Origin: UBA6065 sp038063975
Lineage (GTDB): Bacteria; Patescibacteriota; Minisyncoccia; Phycocordibacterales; UBA6065
DNA length: 11,770 bases
Assembly: GCA_038063975.1 (NCBI GenBank)
Contig: JBBTTY010000020.1
Span: 1-11,770 of the forward strand
Direction: 5' to 3'
Numbering within the stretch: the stretch's first letter is position 1; each line of letters begins with the position of its first letter. Positions 1 through 5,447 of the stretch are shown one piece after another. The position numbers were made by a program, and so were the translations under genes. The notes under the pieces were generated by a model that saw only the letters and a list, made by a program, of their open reading frames with translations, was not told the DNA's origin and did not search any database.

Positions 1-121
1 ATTTTTCCCATATATACCAATTATATGAGTTGCATTTCAAACAAGAATTTTCAAGGTTAGATTGTTCTTTGAAGTATCTCGGTCGCTCTAGCGATCTGGT
101 ATGTGCCTTTCGGCCCTTCAT
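1..121 (-). CDS. Truncated hypothetical protein with CxxC motif, possibly HNH endonuclease-like
   Basis: An open frame of 40 codons starts at an ATG (119-121, minus strand) and runs off the left edge. The peptide begins MKGRKAHTRSLERP and is basic. It then shows NSCLKCNS followed by NW at residues 33-34. A C-x2-C followed a few residues later by W is what one sees at the start of many small HNH endonuclease domains, before the LExxH part, which would lie outside the window. The HNH reading is inference from this short stretch. An AGGA lies 5 bases before the start and could be a ribosome binding site. The gene is divergent from the gene at 163, with 41 bp between starts. The same NSxxKCNS segment recurs in the truncated gene at the right end of the window, in the same reading frame, which supports it being coding. 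Confidence 0.4.
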   Translation of the reverse strand, partial: MKGRKAHTRSLERPRYFKEQSNLENSCLKCNSYNWYIWEK

Positions 122-162
122 AGATTCCTGTCAGAAAACCGTCAGAGAAAAGGGTTACAAAA

Positions 163-820
163 ATGAATAATGCAATTAATGCAATTGTTGGGTGCCATGT
201 GTGTGTCGTTAAGTTCATTCCGGCGACCGATGGTCGGAATTTGCCCGGGGAAGTTGTATGCGGTAGCGATATCGCGTATTTCATGTTCACATCGAGCCAC
301 GACGTCGTCATCAATGACGACAATGTGCCGTGTTTCGGACCCGGTAAGGCGAGCTTCCTCAAAGTCGGTGACGAGATTGTCGCCGAGGTCGCCGAGGTCA
401 GGCGTGGTCACTTTGTGATCACAAACTGGACTCATATCAAGGACTGGAACAACGCCTTGAATGAGATCAAGGCGAGAAAGGAAGAGTTGGTCAAGCCGAA
501 GCCGGCACCGGCACTTCCCATGCCGATTCTGGAAGTTGCCCAAGTCCACGCCGCCGTGGACAAGCAAAACCAGACCAACGGGCGGGATCGGCGGCCGGTT
601 TTCAAGCCGACGAAGAAGGTGGTGAAGACACTGGCGGAGAGGTCCGATGCGGTCNNNNNNNNNNAACCTGCCATCTTCCGACGGCGAACTCGACCTCGAG
701 CGGGCGGTTACCGGAGGGTACAAGCTCGATACGGGTGCCAACACTGGCTCGGTAAGTGCCGATGTCAGTATGGCTCCCGCACCGGTCCAAAAGACCCAAG
801 TGCAAAACATTGTCGAGTAA
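163..820 (+). CDS. Gap-split protein with cold-shock/OB-fold-like N-terminal domain
   Basis: The frame from the ATG at 163 is open up to the N gap (164 codons). Beyond the gap the coding frame is a different one, ending at TAA 818-820, and gives a clean 51-residue tail from NLPSSDGELDLE to VQNIVE. The 10 N are a placeholder, so the frame change is an assembly artefact and this is one gene of unknown exact length. Residues 12-90 resemble a cold-shock domain in order: a VVKF strand, the FMFTSSHDVV segment comparable to the RNP2/FVH region, then LKVGDEIVAEVAEVRRGHF, the usual end of such domains. The C-terminal part is Lys/Pro-rich and looks disordered. A nucleic-acid-binding role is inferred. 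An AAAGG lies 9 bases before the start. The gene is much richer in G+C than its neighbours, with many G/C-ending codons, and it ends 12 bp before a strong terminator. This could mean high expression or a different origin. Confidence 0.6.
655..664. other. Assembly gap (10 N)
   Basis: Ten consecutive N inside the gene at 163-820. The reading frame on the left (position 163, phase 1) and on the right (stop codon at 818, phase 2) differ, so the true missing length is not 10 bases; it must be congruent to 2 modulo 3 if the gene is intact. Confidence 0.97.
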
Positions 821-832
821 AATCGACAAAGC

Positions 833-880
833 GGGGCGTAGAGTACGCAAGTACTCTACGCCCCTTTAGTTTGCTTATTT
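833..880 (+). terminator. Strong intrinsic terminator with GCAA tetraloop
   Basis: A perfect 14-bp inverted repeat (arms 833-846 and 851-864) closes a GCAA loop, a GNRA tetraloop. It is followed by a T-rich stretch, TTTAGTTTGCTTATTT. It begins 13 bases after the stop codon at 820 and fits rho-independent termination of the upstream GC-rich gene. Few U residues are consecutive, so the stem probably does most of the work. Confidence 0.85.
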
Positions 881-898
881 AATTTTTACCTGTATAGT
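871..898 (+). promoter_or_regulatory. Putative sigma70-type promoter for the gene at 921
   Basis: TTGCTT (871-876), a 16-bp spacer and TATAGT (893-898). The expected start of transcription near 905 would leave a leader of about 16 bases before the ATG at 921, with no Shine-Dalgarno motif. It lies inside the tail of the preceding terminator. Confidence 0.45.
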
Positions 899-920
899 TT
901 TAATAAACCCACGAAAAATT

Positions 921-1304
921 ATGAACAGGAACACGGTTCTTTCATTTGTCGATCAGGCCTCCGGTCTCATCGAAAAAGAGCTTGGTAAAATAGAGGTTCG
1001 TTTTGGGGAAATTCCGAGTATTAATGTTGGTGAAATAGCAGGAATCGCCATAGATTTTTTGCAGAAAAATAAGGTGCCTGTTATTGGTTATCACACCCGT
1101 GGTGCATTCATCGTTTTAGATCACCCATCTAAAGAAGGATCTACCATAAAAATAACGCTTCTGGAAACAATTTCTATTCCAGAAAAACAAGCAATACTTA
1201 TAGATGCCATTAGGGGATTTATAAGTGTCAATGGAATTTCTCCAAACCAGAATGTGAAAATCAATATAGAATTTCTCTATGATGAGTCACAAATTACCGA
1301 CTAA
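921..1304 (+). CDS. Hypothetical protein, 127 residues
   Basis: Not recognised. The protein is soluble, without signal peptide or membrane segment. Its composition suggests an alpha/beta fold: an N-terminal helix (about residues 4-22), alternating short strands (VPVIGYHTRGAFIVLDH around 52-68, STIKITLLETISI around 73-85), a helix (about 88-100) and a C-terminal strand, VKINIEFLYDE. No cysteine or obvious catalytic motif is present. The start at 921 follows a promoter-like sequence at 871-898 and is the first ATG of the frame. Codon use is AT-rich like most genes here and unlike the GC-rich gene upstream. A terminator follows within 2 bases of the stop codon, so the gene appears monocistronic. 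It converges with the PLP enzyme gene, 42 bp away. Confidence 0.75.
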   Translation: MNRNTVLSFVDQASGLIEKELGKIEVRFGEIPSINVGEIAGIAIDFLQKNKVPVIGYHTRGAFIVLDHPSKEGSTIKITLLETISIPEKQAILIDAIRGFISVNGISPNQNVKINIEFLYDESQITD

Positions 1305-1305
1305 C

Positions 1306-1335
1306 AAGCGTTCTCCTCACGGTGGCGCTTTTTTT
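1306..1335 (+). terminator. Intrinsic terminator after the 127-residue protein
   Basis: AAGCGTT (1306-1312) pairs with GGCGCTT (1324-1330), a 7-bp stem including two G·U pairs, with an 11-base loop. It runs directly into seven T (1329-1335). It starts 2 bases after the stop codon at 1304. Confidence 0.6.
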
Positions 1336-1346
1336 ATTATCCTGTT

Positions 1347-2228
1347 TTATTGTCCTGTAATTATACAAACTACTGCTCCCTTGAACTTTCTTTTTTTTGA
1401 TATAGCTCGCAGGAGTCCAGCAAAACCCAGTACACCATTCGGGCTAGCTTTTATTTTAGTTTTTTCTGCGAGTAATTTTAGTGCTTCTTTAATTTCATCA
1501 TTTGAAACAACCCAGCCTGAACCATCGGTTTTTTTTAAGGCATTTATTAAAGCATCTTTACGATGAACCACTTTGTCTACTATTGCATCAGCTATTAATA
1601 TTTCAGATTTTCTCCTTTCTGTATCAAAAACACGAGCGATGGGTGAATTTTCCACCGGTTGAACTATATGTACTGCCACACCTATTTTATTTTCCGCAAA
1701 ATATTCAGCTAGTGCTTGTGCCGTTGTACCTGAAGAAGTGGCTACAAAAACATCAGAAATATTTGGCGTATTTGTTATTATTTCTTTCGCAAAATTTCTA
1801 TAACCTACGAGAGCCGTCGGGTCTGTAGATTGCCGCAGACTTTCTCTTTTGCTTTGAAATAGAGATTGCAAGGGACGCAAACTTTCCGTAACAGTTATAT
1901 TTTTGTCACGAATTTCGCCGAACAATTTTTTCTTTTTTTTCTGATTCATATGCTCGCCTATGAAAATGGAGAGCGAAAGACAATCGCCTGCTATATTTTT
2001 CTTTTGGTTGTTTCTCTCTTGGATATATCGCACGGCGGCCAAAGCGGCGTTGCCGGACGAAGATATGGCGAAATGAGTTACACCTTTGGAGACTTTGACA
2101 TCAATCATGGCGGGAATAGACCGACCTTTGTGCGAACCGTATGGGTGTAGATCTTCGCGTTTGAAATAGAGATCGGAAACGCCTAATATTTTTGCTAATT
2201 CAGAATGTTTTGTTTGAGGAGTTATCAT
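1347..2228 (-). CDS. Threonine-synthase-like PLP-dependent enzyme (fold type II)
   Basis: A 293-residue protein of the tryptophan synthase beta/threonine synthase superfamily. The N-terminal YFKREDLHPYGSHKGR contains the expected PLP Schiff-base lysine, K34. ISSSGNAALA (55-64) is the substrate carboxylate-binding loop. ATSSGTTAQAL (163-173) is the glycine-rich loop that holds the PLP phosphate. The end, IITGQ, matches the C-terminal TG region of threonine synthases. Length is below the 350 or more typical of ThrC, and the N-terminal zinc ribbon found in many ThrC-like proteins is absent. The exact substrate cannot be told; threonine synthase, or a beta-elimination/replacement enzyme on an amino acid, are both possible. 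A basic run, QKKKKK (96-101), lies on an A-rich homopolymer. The gene is divergent from the zinc ribbon gene at 2313, which may supply the missing ribbon (inference). Confidence 0.8.
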   Translation of the reverse strand: MITPQTKHSELAKILGVSDLYFKREDLHPYGSHKGRSIPAMIDVKVSKGVTHFAISSSGNAALAAVRYIQERNNQKKNIAGDCLSLSIFIGEHMNQKKKKKLFGEIRDKNITVTESLRPLQSLFQSKRESLRQSTDPTALVGYRNFAKEIITNTPNISDVFVATSSGTTAQALAEYFAENKIGVAVHIVQPVENSPIARVFDTERRKSEILIADAIVDKVVHRKDALINALKKTDGSGWVVSNDEIKEALKLLAEKTKIKASPNGVLGFAGLLRAISKKRKFKGAVVCIITGQ

Positions 2229-2296
2229 CAGTATTGTTTTGTTGTCTGTTTGTTGTCCAGTTTTTGTATATTAGCCGATTTCCAGTATTATATCTA

Positions 2297-2302
2297 TATA
2301 AT
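2297..2302 (+). promoter_or_regulatory. Putative -10 element for the zinc ribbon gene
   Basis: TATAAT at 2297-2302 ends 10 bases before the ATG at 2313. No good -35 hexamer is present at 16-18 bp upstream. The region is AT-rich, so a chance match is possible. Confidence 0.35.
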
Positions 2303-2312
2303 CATTTTCTAT

Positions 2313-2477
2313 ATGAAATGCATTTGCCCAGAATGTAAAAATCCCATTGATGTTTCAAAGCATCCGAGAATAGCGATGGACTATGTCATTGAATGCGATG
2401 TTTGCGGCATTTTACTTGAAGTGAGGTCTATTTTGAATGGAATTGTGGAGACGGAAATCATAGATGAAGGAAAGTAA
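2313..2477 (+). CDS. LysW-like zinc ribbon protein, 54 residues
   Basis: The protein has CPEC (C5, C8) and CDVC (C28, C31), four cysteines for one zinc, then the LLEV strand and an acidic tail. Length (54) and order match LysW, the amino-group carrier of the archaeal/Thermus lysine and arginine pathways. The ribbon also resembles the one at the N-terminus of many threonine synthases (CxxCGxLLEV). LysW proteins end in EDWGE, whose terminal glutamate carries the substrate; this protein ends IIDEGK, so the carrier glutamate is not at the C-terminus. A true carrier role is therefore doubtful. No LysX/LysZ/LysY/LysJ-type set is seen nearby, only an ATP-grasp protein 6 kb away. I chose the ATG at 2313 because the frame upstream to 2205 is hydrophobic and promoter-like rather than protein-like. 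Confidence 0.75.
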   Translation: MKCICPECKNPIDVSKHPRIAMDYVIECDVCGILLEVRSILNGIVETEIIDEGK

Positions 2478-2509
2478 AAGAGTGGCAGGATACAACATTC
2501 TCGAAAACA

Positions 2510-3949
2510 CTACATCGCCAACTTCCTTACTGTTTCTTCTATCATTCCTCGCCAGCCATGAGAACCGAGGAAAACGATGACGTCACCAGTACTTCTATTT
2601 TCAATTATAGTCTTCACCAATTCCTCATCATCATTTATATACAGAACATTTTTCTGGCTTTTTCCAATGATGTGCGCCAAATCTTCCCCCTCAAATATTT
2701 TCTCGGGATTTTTCTGATCGATTTTCAATTTCGTCAGGCGAGGAATTATCACCTGATCTGCTTTTTTGAAGGCATTTTTATATTGAGGTTTTGATTTCGA
2801 TGTTCTATTTCCTGAATTGGGCTCATAGACAGCAATTATTTTGCCGGAATATATATTGCCCAAAGTCTCCAAAACAAATCTGGCTTTTTCTGGACTATGG
2901 GCTATATCGTCTATGACGGTGACTTTGTTTTCATATCTCTTTTCCAACCGGCGCTTCAGGCCATGAAATTCTTTTATGGCGTCGATTATGTCTCCAGGCG
3001 ATATGCCTATTTCGTGAGCCATGGCAAAAGAGCCTGTTATATTTTCCGCATTATAAGATCCGAATAGGGGACTTTCTATTTTGTATGTCTTGTCATGACA
3101 TAAAATATCAAACATAATACCTGTTGTTGTTTGTACGATGTTTTCATAACTGTAAAGATTTTCTTTTCCGGTGGTATTTTTTTTGCCGTAGGAAATTATT
3201 TTTTCTTTAGATAGTTCTGATTTTGATACCAGATTTTTTACTTGAAGTGAATCAGAGCAATATACAATCGTGCCATTTTGGGGAATTAAAGACATGAGTT
3301 CTCGGAAGGCGTCAATGTAACTTTTTTCCGTAGGATATAAATCGGCGTGATCCCATTTCACAGATGTGAGGAGTAAGTGGGTTGGCTTGTAATGAAAGAA
3401 TTTGGCATGTTTATCCCATTTTGATGTTGAGTATTCATCACCTTCGACGATGGACCAATTACTTGAATCGATTACGGCAGCGGGCGAGCCGTCTCGGGCG
3501 AGCCCACCAAACATATATGAAGGTTTGAGACCGGCACACTTAAAAATATGCGAGAGCAAAGCACTCGATGTCGTCTTACCATAAGTTCCGGCACAGACTA
3601 TTGAATGTGACTTTATCAAATATTCACCAATTGCTTCTGGATATGATTTAAAAGGAATTTTATTTTTTTCTACATATAAAAATTCCGGATTTTGCGATCC
3701 CACAGCATTTCCAACGATTACCAAATCAGGCTTACCGCCATTTTCTATAGCAATCATTTTTTCTGGATGCCAGCCGGAATAATAGGGAATGCCGAGACTG
3801 GTTAAATATGTAGATATAGGCGGAAAAAATCCAGCATCGGAACCGGTTACTTTATAACCCTTTTGCCACAAGGCCGTCGCCACAGCGCTCATAGCCACGC
3901 CACATATGCCTATGAAATGGACTTTTTGAACAAGTTTTTGAAGTGTCAT
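2510..3949 (-). CDS. mpl: Mpl-type Mur ligase (UDP-MurNAc:peptide ligase)
   Basis: A 479-residue Mur ligase with the three usual parts. The N-terminal Rossmann domain starts HFIGICGVAM (11-20) and VTGSDAGFFPP. The ATP-binding loop is GTYGKTT (121-127). The central-domain signature is EGDEYSTSKWDKHAKFFHY (169-187) with VKWDHADLY (197-205). The C-terminal domain has GLKRRLEKR and DDIAHSPEKA (347-356). The DEY...DKxxKFxHYxP block is typical of Mpl, which joins UDP-MurNAc to a recycled peptide, rather than MurC. In E. coli the peptide is L-Ala-gamma-D-Glu-meso-DAP; here the substrate is not known, and the enzyme could also act as the MurC of this organism. Departures from consensus: Tyr for His in GTHGKTT, and AHS where the family has AHH/AHN. 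A TTTAAT hexamer ends 5 bases before the ATG. The gene converges on the zinc ribbon gene with 32 bp between stops. Confidence 0.85.
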   Translation of the reverse strand: MTLQKLVQKVHFIGICGVAMSAVATALWQKGYKVTGSDAGFFPPISTYLTSLGIPYYSGWHPEKMIAIENGGKPDLVIVGNAVGSQNPEFLYVEKNKIPFKSYPEAIGEYLIKSHSIVCAGTYGKTTSSALLSHIFKCAGLKPSYMFGGLARDGSPAAVIDSSNWSIVEGDEYSTSKWDKHAKFFHYKPTHLLLTSVKWDHADLYPTEKSYIDAFRELMSLIPQNGTIVYCSDSLQVKNLVSKSELSKEKIISYGKKNTTGKENLYSYENIVQTTTGIMFDILCHDKTYKIESPLFGSYNAENITGSFAMAHEIGISPGDIIDAIKEFHGLKRRLEKRYENKVTVIDDIAHSPEKARFVLETLGNIYSGKIIAVYEPNSGNRTSKSKPQYKNAFKKADQVIIPRLTKLKIDQKNPEKIFEGEDLAHIIGKSQKNVLYINDDEELVKTIIENRSTGDVIVFLGSHGWRGMIEETVRKLAM

Positions 3950-3980
3950 AGATGATTAAAAGATAGATTTTTTGAGAAAG

Positions 3981-4100
3981 TTGACTTTTACAAGCCGTTT
4001 GCGATAAACTATGGGTACAAATGGCTTCGGCCCGACTCTGTCGAAAGACAGAGGTAAAAATAAAGAAAAACTCAAGGTAAAAGGGCCTTGAGTTTTTCTT
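3981..4100 (+). ncRNA. Candidate small structured RNA or structured intergenic element
   Basis: On the plus strand TTGACT (3981-3986), an 18-bp spacer and TAAACT (4005-4010) resemble a promoter. They are followed by a 7-bp hairpin with GAAA tetraloop (4036-4042/4047-4053) and a 12-bp terminator-like hairpin (4066-4077/4086-4097). A transcript would be roughly 4017-4100 and antisense to the last codons of the MazF gene. A further possible 9-bp stem (3992-4000/4019-4027, one G·U) overlaps the -10. No tRNA, 6S or other known RNA is recognised. The same structures could instead act on the minus strand upstream of mpl. Entirely inference from motifs. Confidence 0.25.
4064..4100 (-). terminator. 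Terminator hairpin overlapping the 3' end of the MazF gene
   Basis: A perfect 12-bp inverted repeat, arms 4066-4077 and 4086-4097, with an 8-base loop. On the minus strand the 5' arm lies in the last codons of the toxin gene (its TGA is at 4072-4074), and the second arm runs into a U-rich stretch. The plus-strand side also ends in T-rich sequence, so it may work in both directions. Confidence 0.75.
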
Positions 4101-4476
4101 TTAAATTTACCAAGTCGATCTTGGTTATTTCTCCAATTATATAAGAAAGTCTACGAGCATTAATTAATTTTAGTTGAGATAGAATAGCTCGACTTTCGAT
4201 ATTTTTCTCGAAAACGAAATCAAAATAATACTGTTTTGTCTTTTTGTTTAATTTTTTTATAGATTTTGTGAGAGGTATACCCCAAAATATTTCCTTATTA
4301 AATTTTCTGATAATAACGACCGGGCGCAAGAAATCTTCTCCCTGGCCGTCCTGTTCAAAACCTACATTTACGCCCACATAACAAAACCATATCTCACGTT
4401 CATGGAAGAACGGCCTTTGCGCTATTTCATCTATAGCTGATTTTTTGCCGTGCCACCTTTGGAAGTCTTTTTTCAT
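4072..4476 (-). CDS. MazF/PemK-family toxin (putative endoribonuclease)
   Basis: A 134-residue protein. REIWFCYVGVNVGFEQDG (27-44) matches the first strands of MazF/PemK (GEIW...G.EQ). FLRPVVIIRKFN (49-60) is the RPVVII signature strand. IPLTKS (67-72) and AILSQLKLINARRL (97-110) correspond to the conserved S/T-containing strand and the Q.R segment, and a C-terminal helix follows. The family cleaves mRNA and is normally held by a small antitoxin encoded just upstream. Here no antitoxin frame exists: only about 180 bp separate it from the divergent membrane protein gene. An N-terminal extension of about 25 residues with RWHGKK precedes the core. TATAAA ends 5 bases before the ATG. The protein may be an orphan toxin or have taken another role. 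Confidence 0.8.
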   Translation of the reverse strand: MKKDFQRWHGKKSAIDEIAQRPFFHEREIWFCYVGVNVGFEQDGQGEDFLRPVVIIRKFNKEIFWGIPLTKSIKKLNKKTKQYYFDFVFEKNIESRAILSQLKLINARRLSYIIGEITKIDLVNLKEKLKALLP

Positions 4477-4524
4477 CTCTTTTTATAAGCCAATTTTAGG
4501 CCATTTTTCCGGGCTTTCATAGGC

Positions 4525-4553
4525 TTGACAAAAAAACTAATAAAGTGTACAAT
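4525..4553 (+). promoter_or_regulatory. Consensus sigma70-type promoter
   Basis: TTGACA (4525-4530), a 17-bp spacer and TACAAT (4548-4553), an almost perfect match. Transcription should start near 4560 and give a leader of about 100 bases before the ATG at 4660. Confidence 0.8.
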
Positions 4554-4559
4554 GTATCA

Positions 4560-4659
4560 CAGAAACGTTGCTAAATTCCACCCTGAATTAGGAATTAACT
4601 TCTGACGAATATATTGCTTGCGATATACGCAGCAACGTCGATTGAGTTTCTTAAAAAAA
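4560..4659 (+). promoter_or_regulatory. Long 5' leader with 8-bp inverted repeat
   Basis: The leader between the promoter and the ATG at 4660 contains ACGTTGCT (4565-4572) and its reverse complement AGCAACGT (4631-4638), which could close a large stem-loop. An A-run immediately precedes the ATG and there is no Shine-Dalgarno motif. Such a long leader is unusual in this window. Whether it regulates translation is unknown; no known riboswitch was recognised. Confidence 0.3.
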
Positions 4660-4932
4660 ATGAAAGCTAAAACCGAAACTGCGCTTTTCGCGCTTTGGAT
4701 ACTTGTCTCTCTAGGTGCGGGGATCACCATGACAGCGAGATGGTGGAGTCCCGAGCACAACAGAGGAGCTCTCGATTGGACGATGACTGTGATGATGGCG
4801 CTTCTCTTGGCTTTTGTGGTCGGGCTATCGATCGGTCTCATCATCTATTTCGTCTGCTACATCTGCGAGAGAGCGACGATTCGCAAAGGATCGCTCACCG
4901 GCTCTTCCGTAATACACATCGTCAAAGTGTAG
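4660..4932 (+). CDS. Small membrane protein with two transmembrane helices
   Basis: A 90-residue protein, not assigned to a family. Residues 7-26 (LFALWILVSLGAGITMTA region) and about 43-68 form two hydrophobic helices, joined by a short polar loop, RWWSPEHNRGALD. The N-terminus is short and basic. The C-terminal 20 residues (RATIRKGSLTG...HIVKV) are polar and basic, so both ends are likely cytoplasmic. I chose the ATG at 4660; an in-frame TTG at 4618 would add 14 residues but lies in a leader with a clear promoter and no initiation signal. Codons are richer in G/C than in neighbouring genes, as in the gene at 163. The gene stands alone between its own promoter and terminator. Function unknown. 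Confidence 0.7.
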   Translation: MKAKTETALFALWILVSLGAGITMTARWWSPEHNRGALDWTMTVMMALLLAFVVGLSIGLIIYFVCYICERATIRKGSLTGSSVIHIVKV

Positions 4933-4954
4933 CCGAGCACAGTCGAATTATCAG

Positions 4955-4985
4955 AGCGGCGGATCGAAAGACCCGTCGCTTTTTC
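4955..4985 (+). terminator. Intrinsic terminator with GAAA tetraloop
   Basis: AGCGGCGGATC (4955-4965) and GACCCGTCGCT (4970-4980) form an 11-bp stem with one G·U pair and one A/C mismatch. The loop is GAAA, followed by five T (4981-4985). It lies 22 bases after the stop codon of the membrane protein gene. Confidence 0.8.
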
Positions 4986-5058
4986 ATTTCAAAATCCCTT
5001 TATCTTTTCTTCATATTTTCTTTATCTCGTCTGTGTATAGTAGTCTAGTCGGTTTTAC

Positions 5059-5086
5059 TTGCATTAAAATTAACCTGTATTACAAT
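5059..5086 (+). promoter_or_regulatory. Putative promoter of the antitoxin gene
   Basis: TTGCAT (5059-5064), a 16-bp spacer and TACAAT (5081-5086). The ATG at 5094 falls 7 bases after the -10, where transcription should begin, so the mRNA may be leaderless. The alternative ATG at 5085 overlaps the -10. Confidence 0.5.
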
Positions 5087-5093
5087 GTATTAC

Positions 5094-5318
5094 ATGAGAC
5101 AAATACTAAACATATCACTATCGAAAGAAATGGCGGAAAATATAAGAAATGACGCTAAAGACGAAGGTTTTTCATCTATTAGTGAATTTATACGTGCTGC
5201 TGTACGTATATATCTGCGAGAACTTGCGGTAAGAAGGATTAAAAAAGGTCAGAAAGAGTTTGCGAAAGGAAAAACTCGTACTGTACATTCGTTTACTGAA
5301 TTTAGAAAATTCAGATAA
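5094..5318 (+). CDS. Ribbon-helix-helix antitoxin (ParD/CopG-like)
   Basis: A 74-residue protein starting MRQILNISLS, a beta strand typical of ribbon-helix-helix proteins. It is followed by helix EMAENIRNDAKDEGF, the turn SSISEF, and a second helix, IRAAVRIYLRELAVRR. The basic C-terminal tail would wrap a toxin or DNA. RHH antitoxins bind operator DNA as dimers and neutralise a toxin encoded just downstream, which here is only a remnant (5322). The start at 5094 is preferred to the ATG at 5085 (three residues longer) because the promoter -10 covers 5085. Confidence 0.8.
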   Translation: MRQILNISLSKEMAENIRNDAKDEGFSSISEFIRAAVRIYLRELAVRRIKKGQKEFAKGKTRTVHSFTEFRKFR

Positions 5319-5321
5319 ATT

Positions 5322-5447
5322 ATGCGTATTGATTTTTCGTCTTCATTTTTGAAGATGTACAAAAAGCTATCTCAAAATACGCTTGAGCAATCGGTACTCA
5401 TGATATTTACGAATAGTTACTTTAAAATTTCCTTGAGCGGAGTATAA
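5322..5447 (+). pseudogene. Truncated RelE/ParE-type toxin remnant
   Basis: An open frame of 41 codons begins 3 bases after the antitoxin stop, as in a toxin-antitoxin operon. Its start, MRIDFSSSFLKMYKKLSQ, matches the first strand and helix of RelE/ParE toxins found after RHH antitoxins (a strand with F or Y, then SFLK..KKL). The later part (IFTNSYFKISLSGV) recalls the NPF..L..H.LSG segment but is too short. The catalytic strands at the C-terminus are missing; full-length proteins have about 85-95 residues. The end overlaps the 3' end of the intact gene on the opposite strand (5417-6070) by 31 bp. This is most simply a decayed toxin; a frame that is still expressed cannot be excluded. Confidence 0.55.

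Noticed and set aside
57..362. 101-codon minus-strand frame near the left end
   Set aside because: It is antisense to the start of the gene at 163 and shows no family features; the shorter frame from 121 has the better-looking peptide.
142..810. Long minus-strand frame opposite the gapped gene
   Set aside because: It reads through the N gap and is the complement of a better plus-strand frame; its peptide is rich in R, L, P and H, as expected for an antisense shadow of a GC-rich gene.
1926..1941. Long A/T homopolymer in the PLP enzyme gene as a programmed frameshift site
   Set aside because: The frame stays intact across it and conserved motifs on both sides are in the same frame, so no shift is needed.
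4011..4091. 26-codon basic reading frame in the mpl/MazF intergenic region
   Set aside because: The ATG directly abuts the putative -10, so it would not be in the transcript, and the frame ends inside the terminator hairpin; it was left as part of the RNA candidate.
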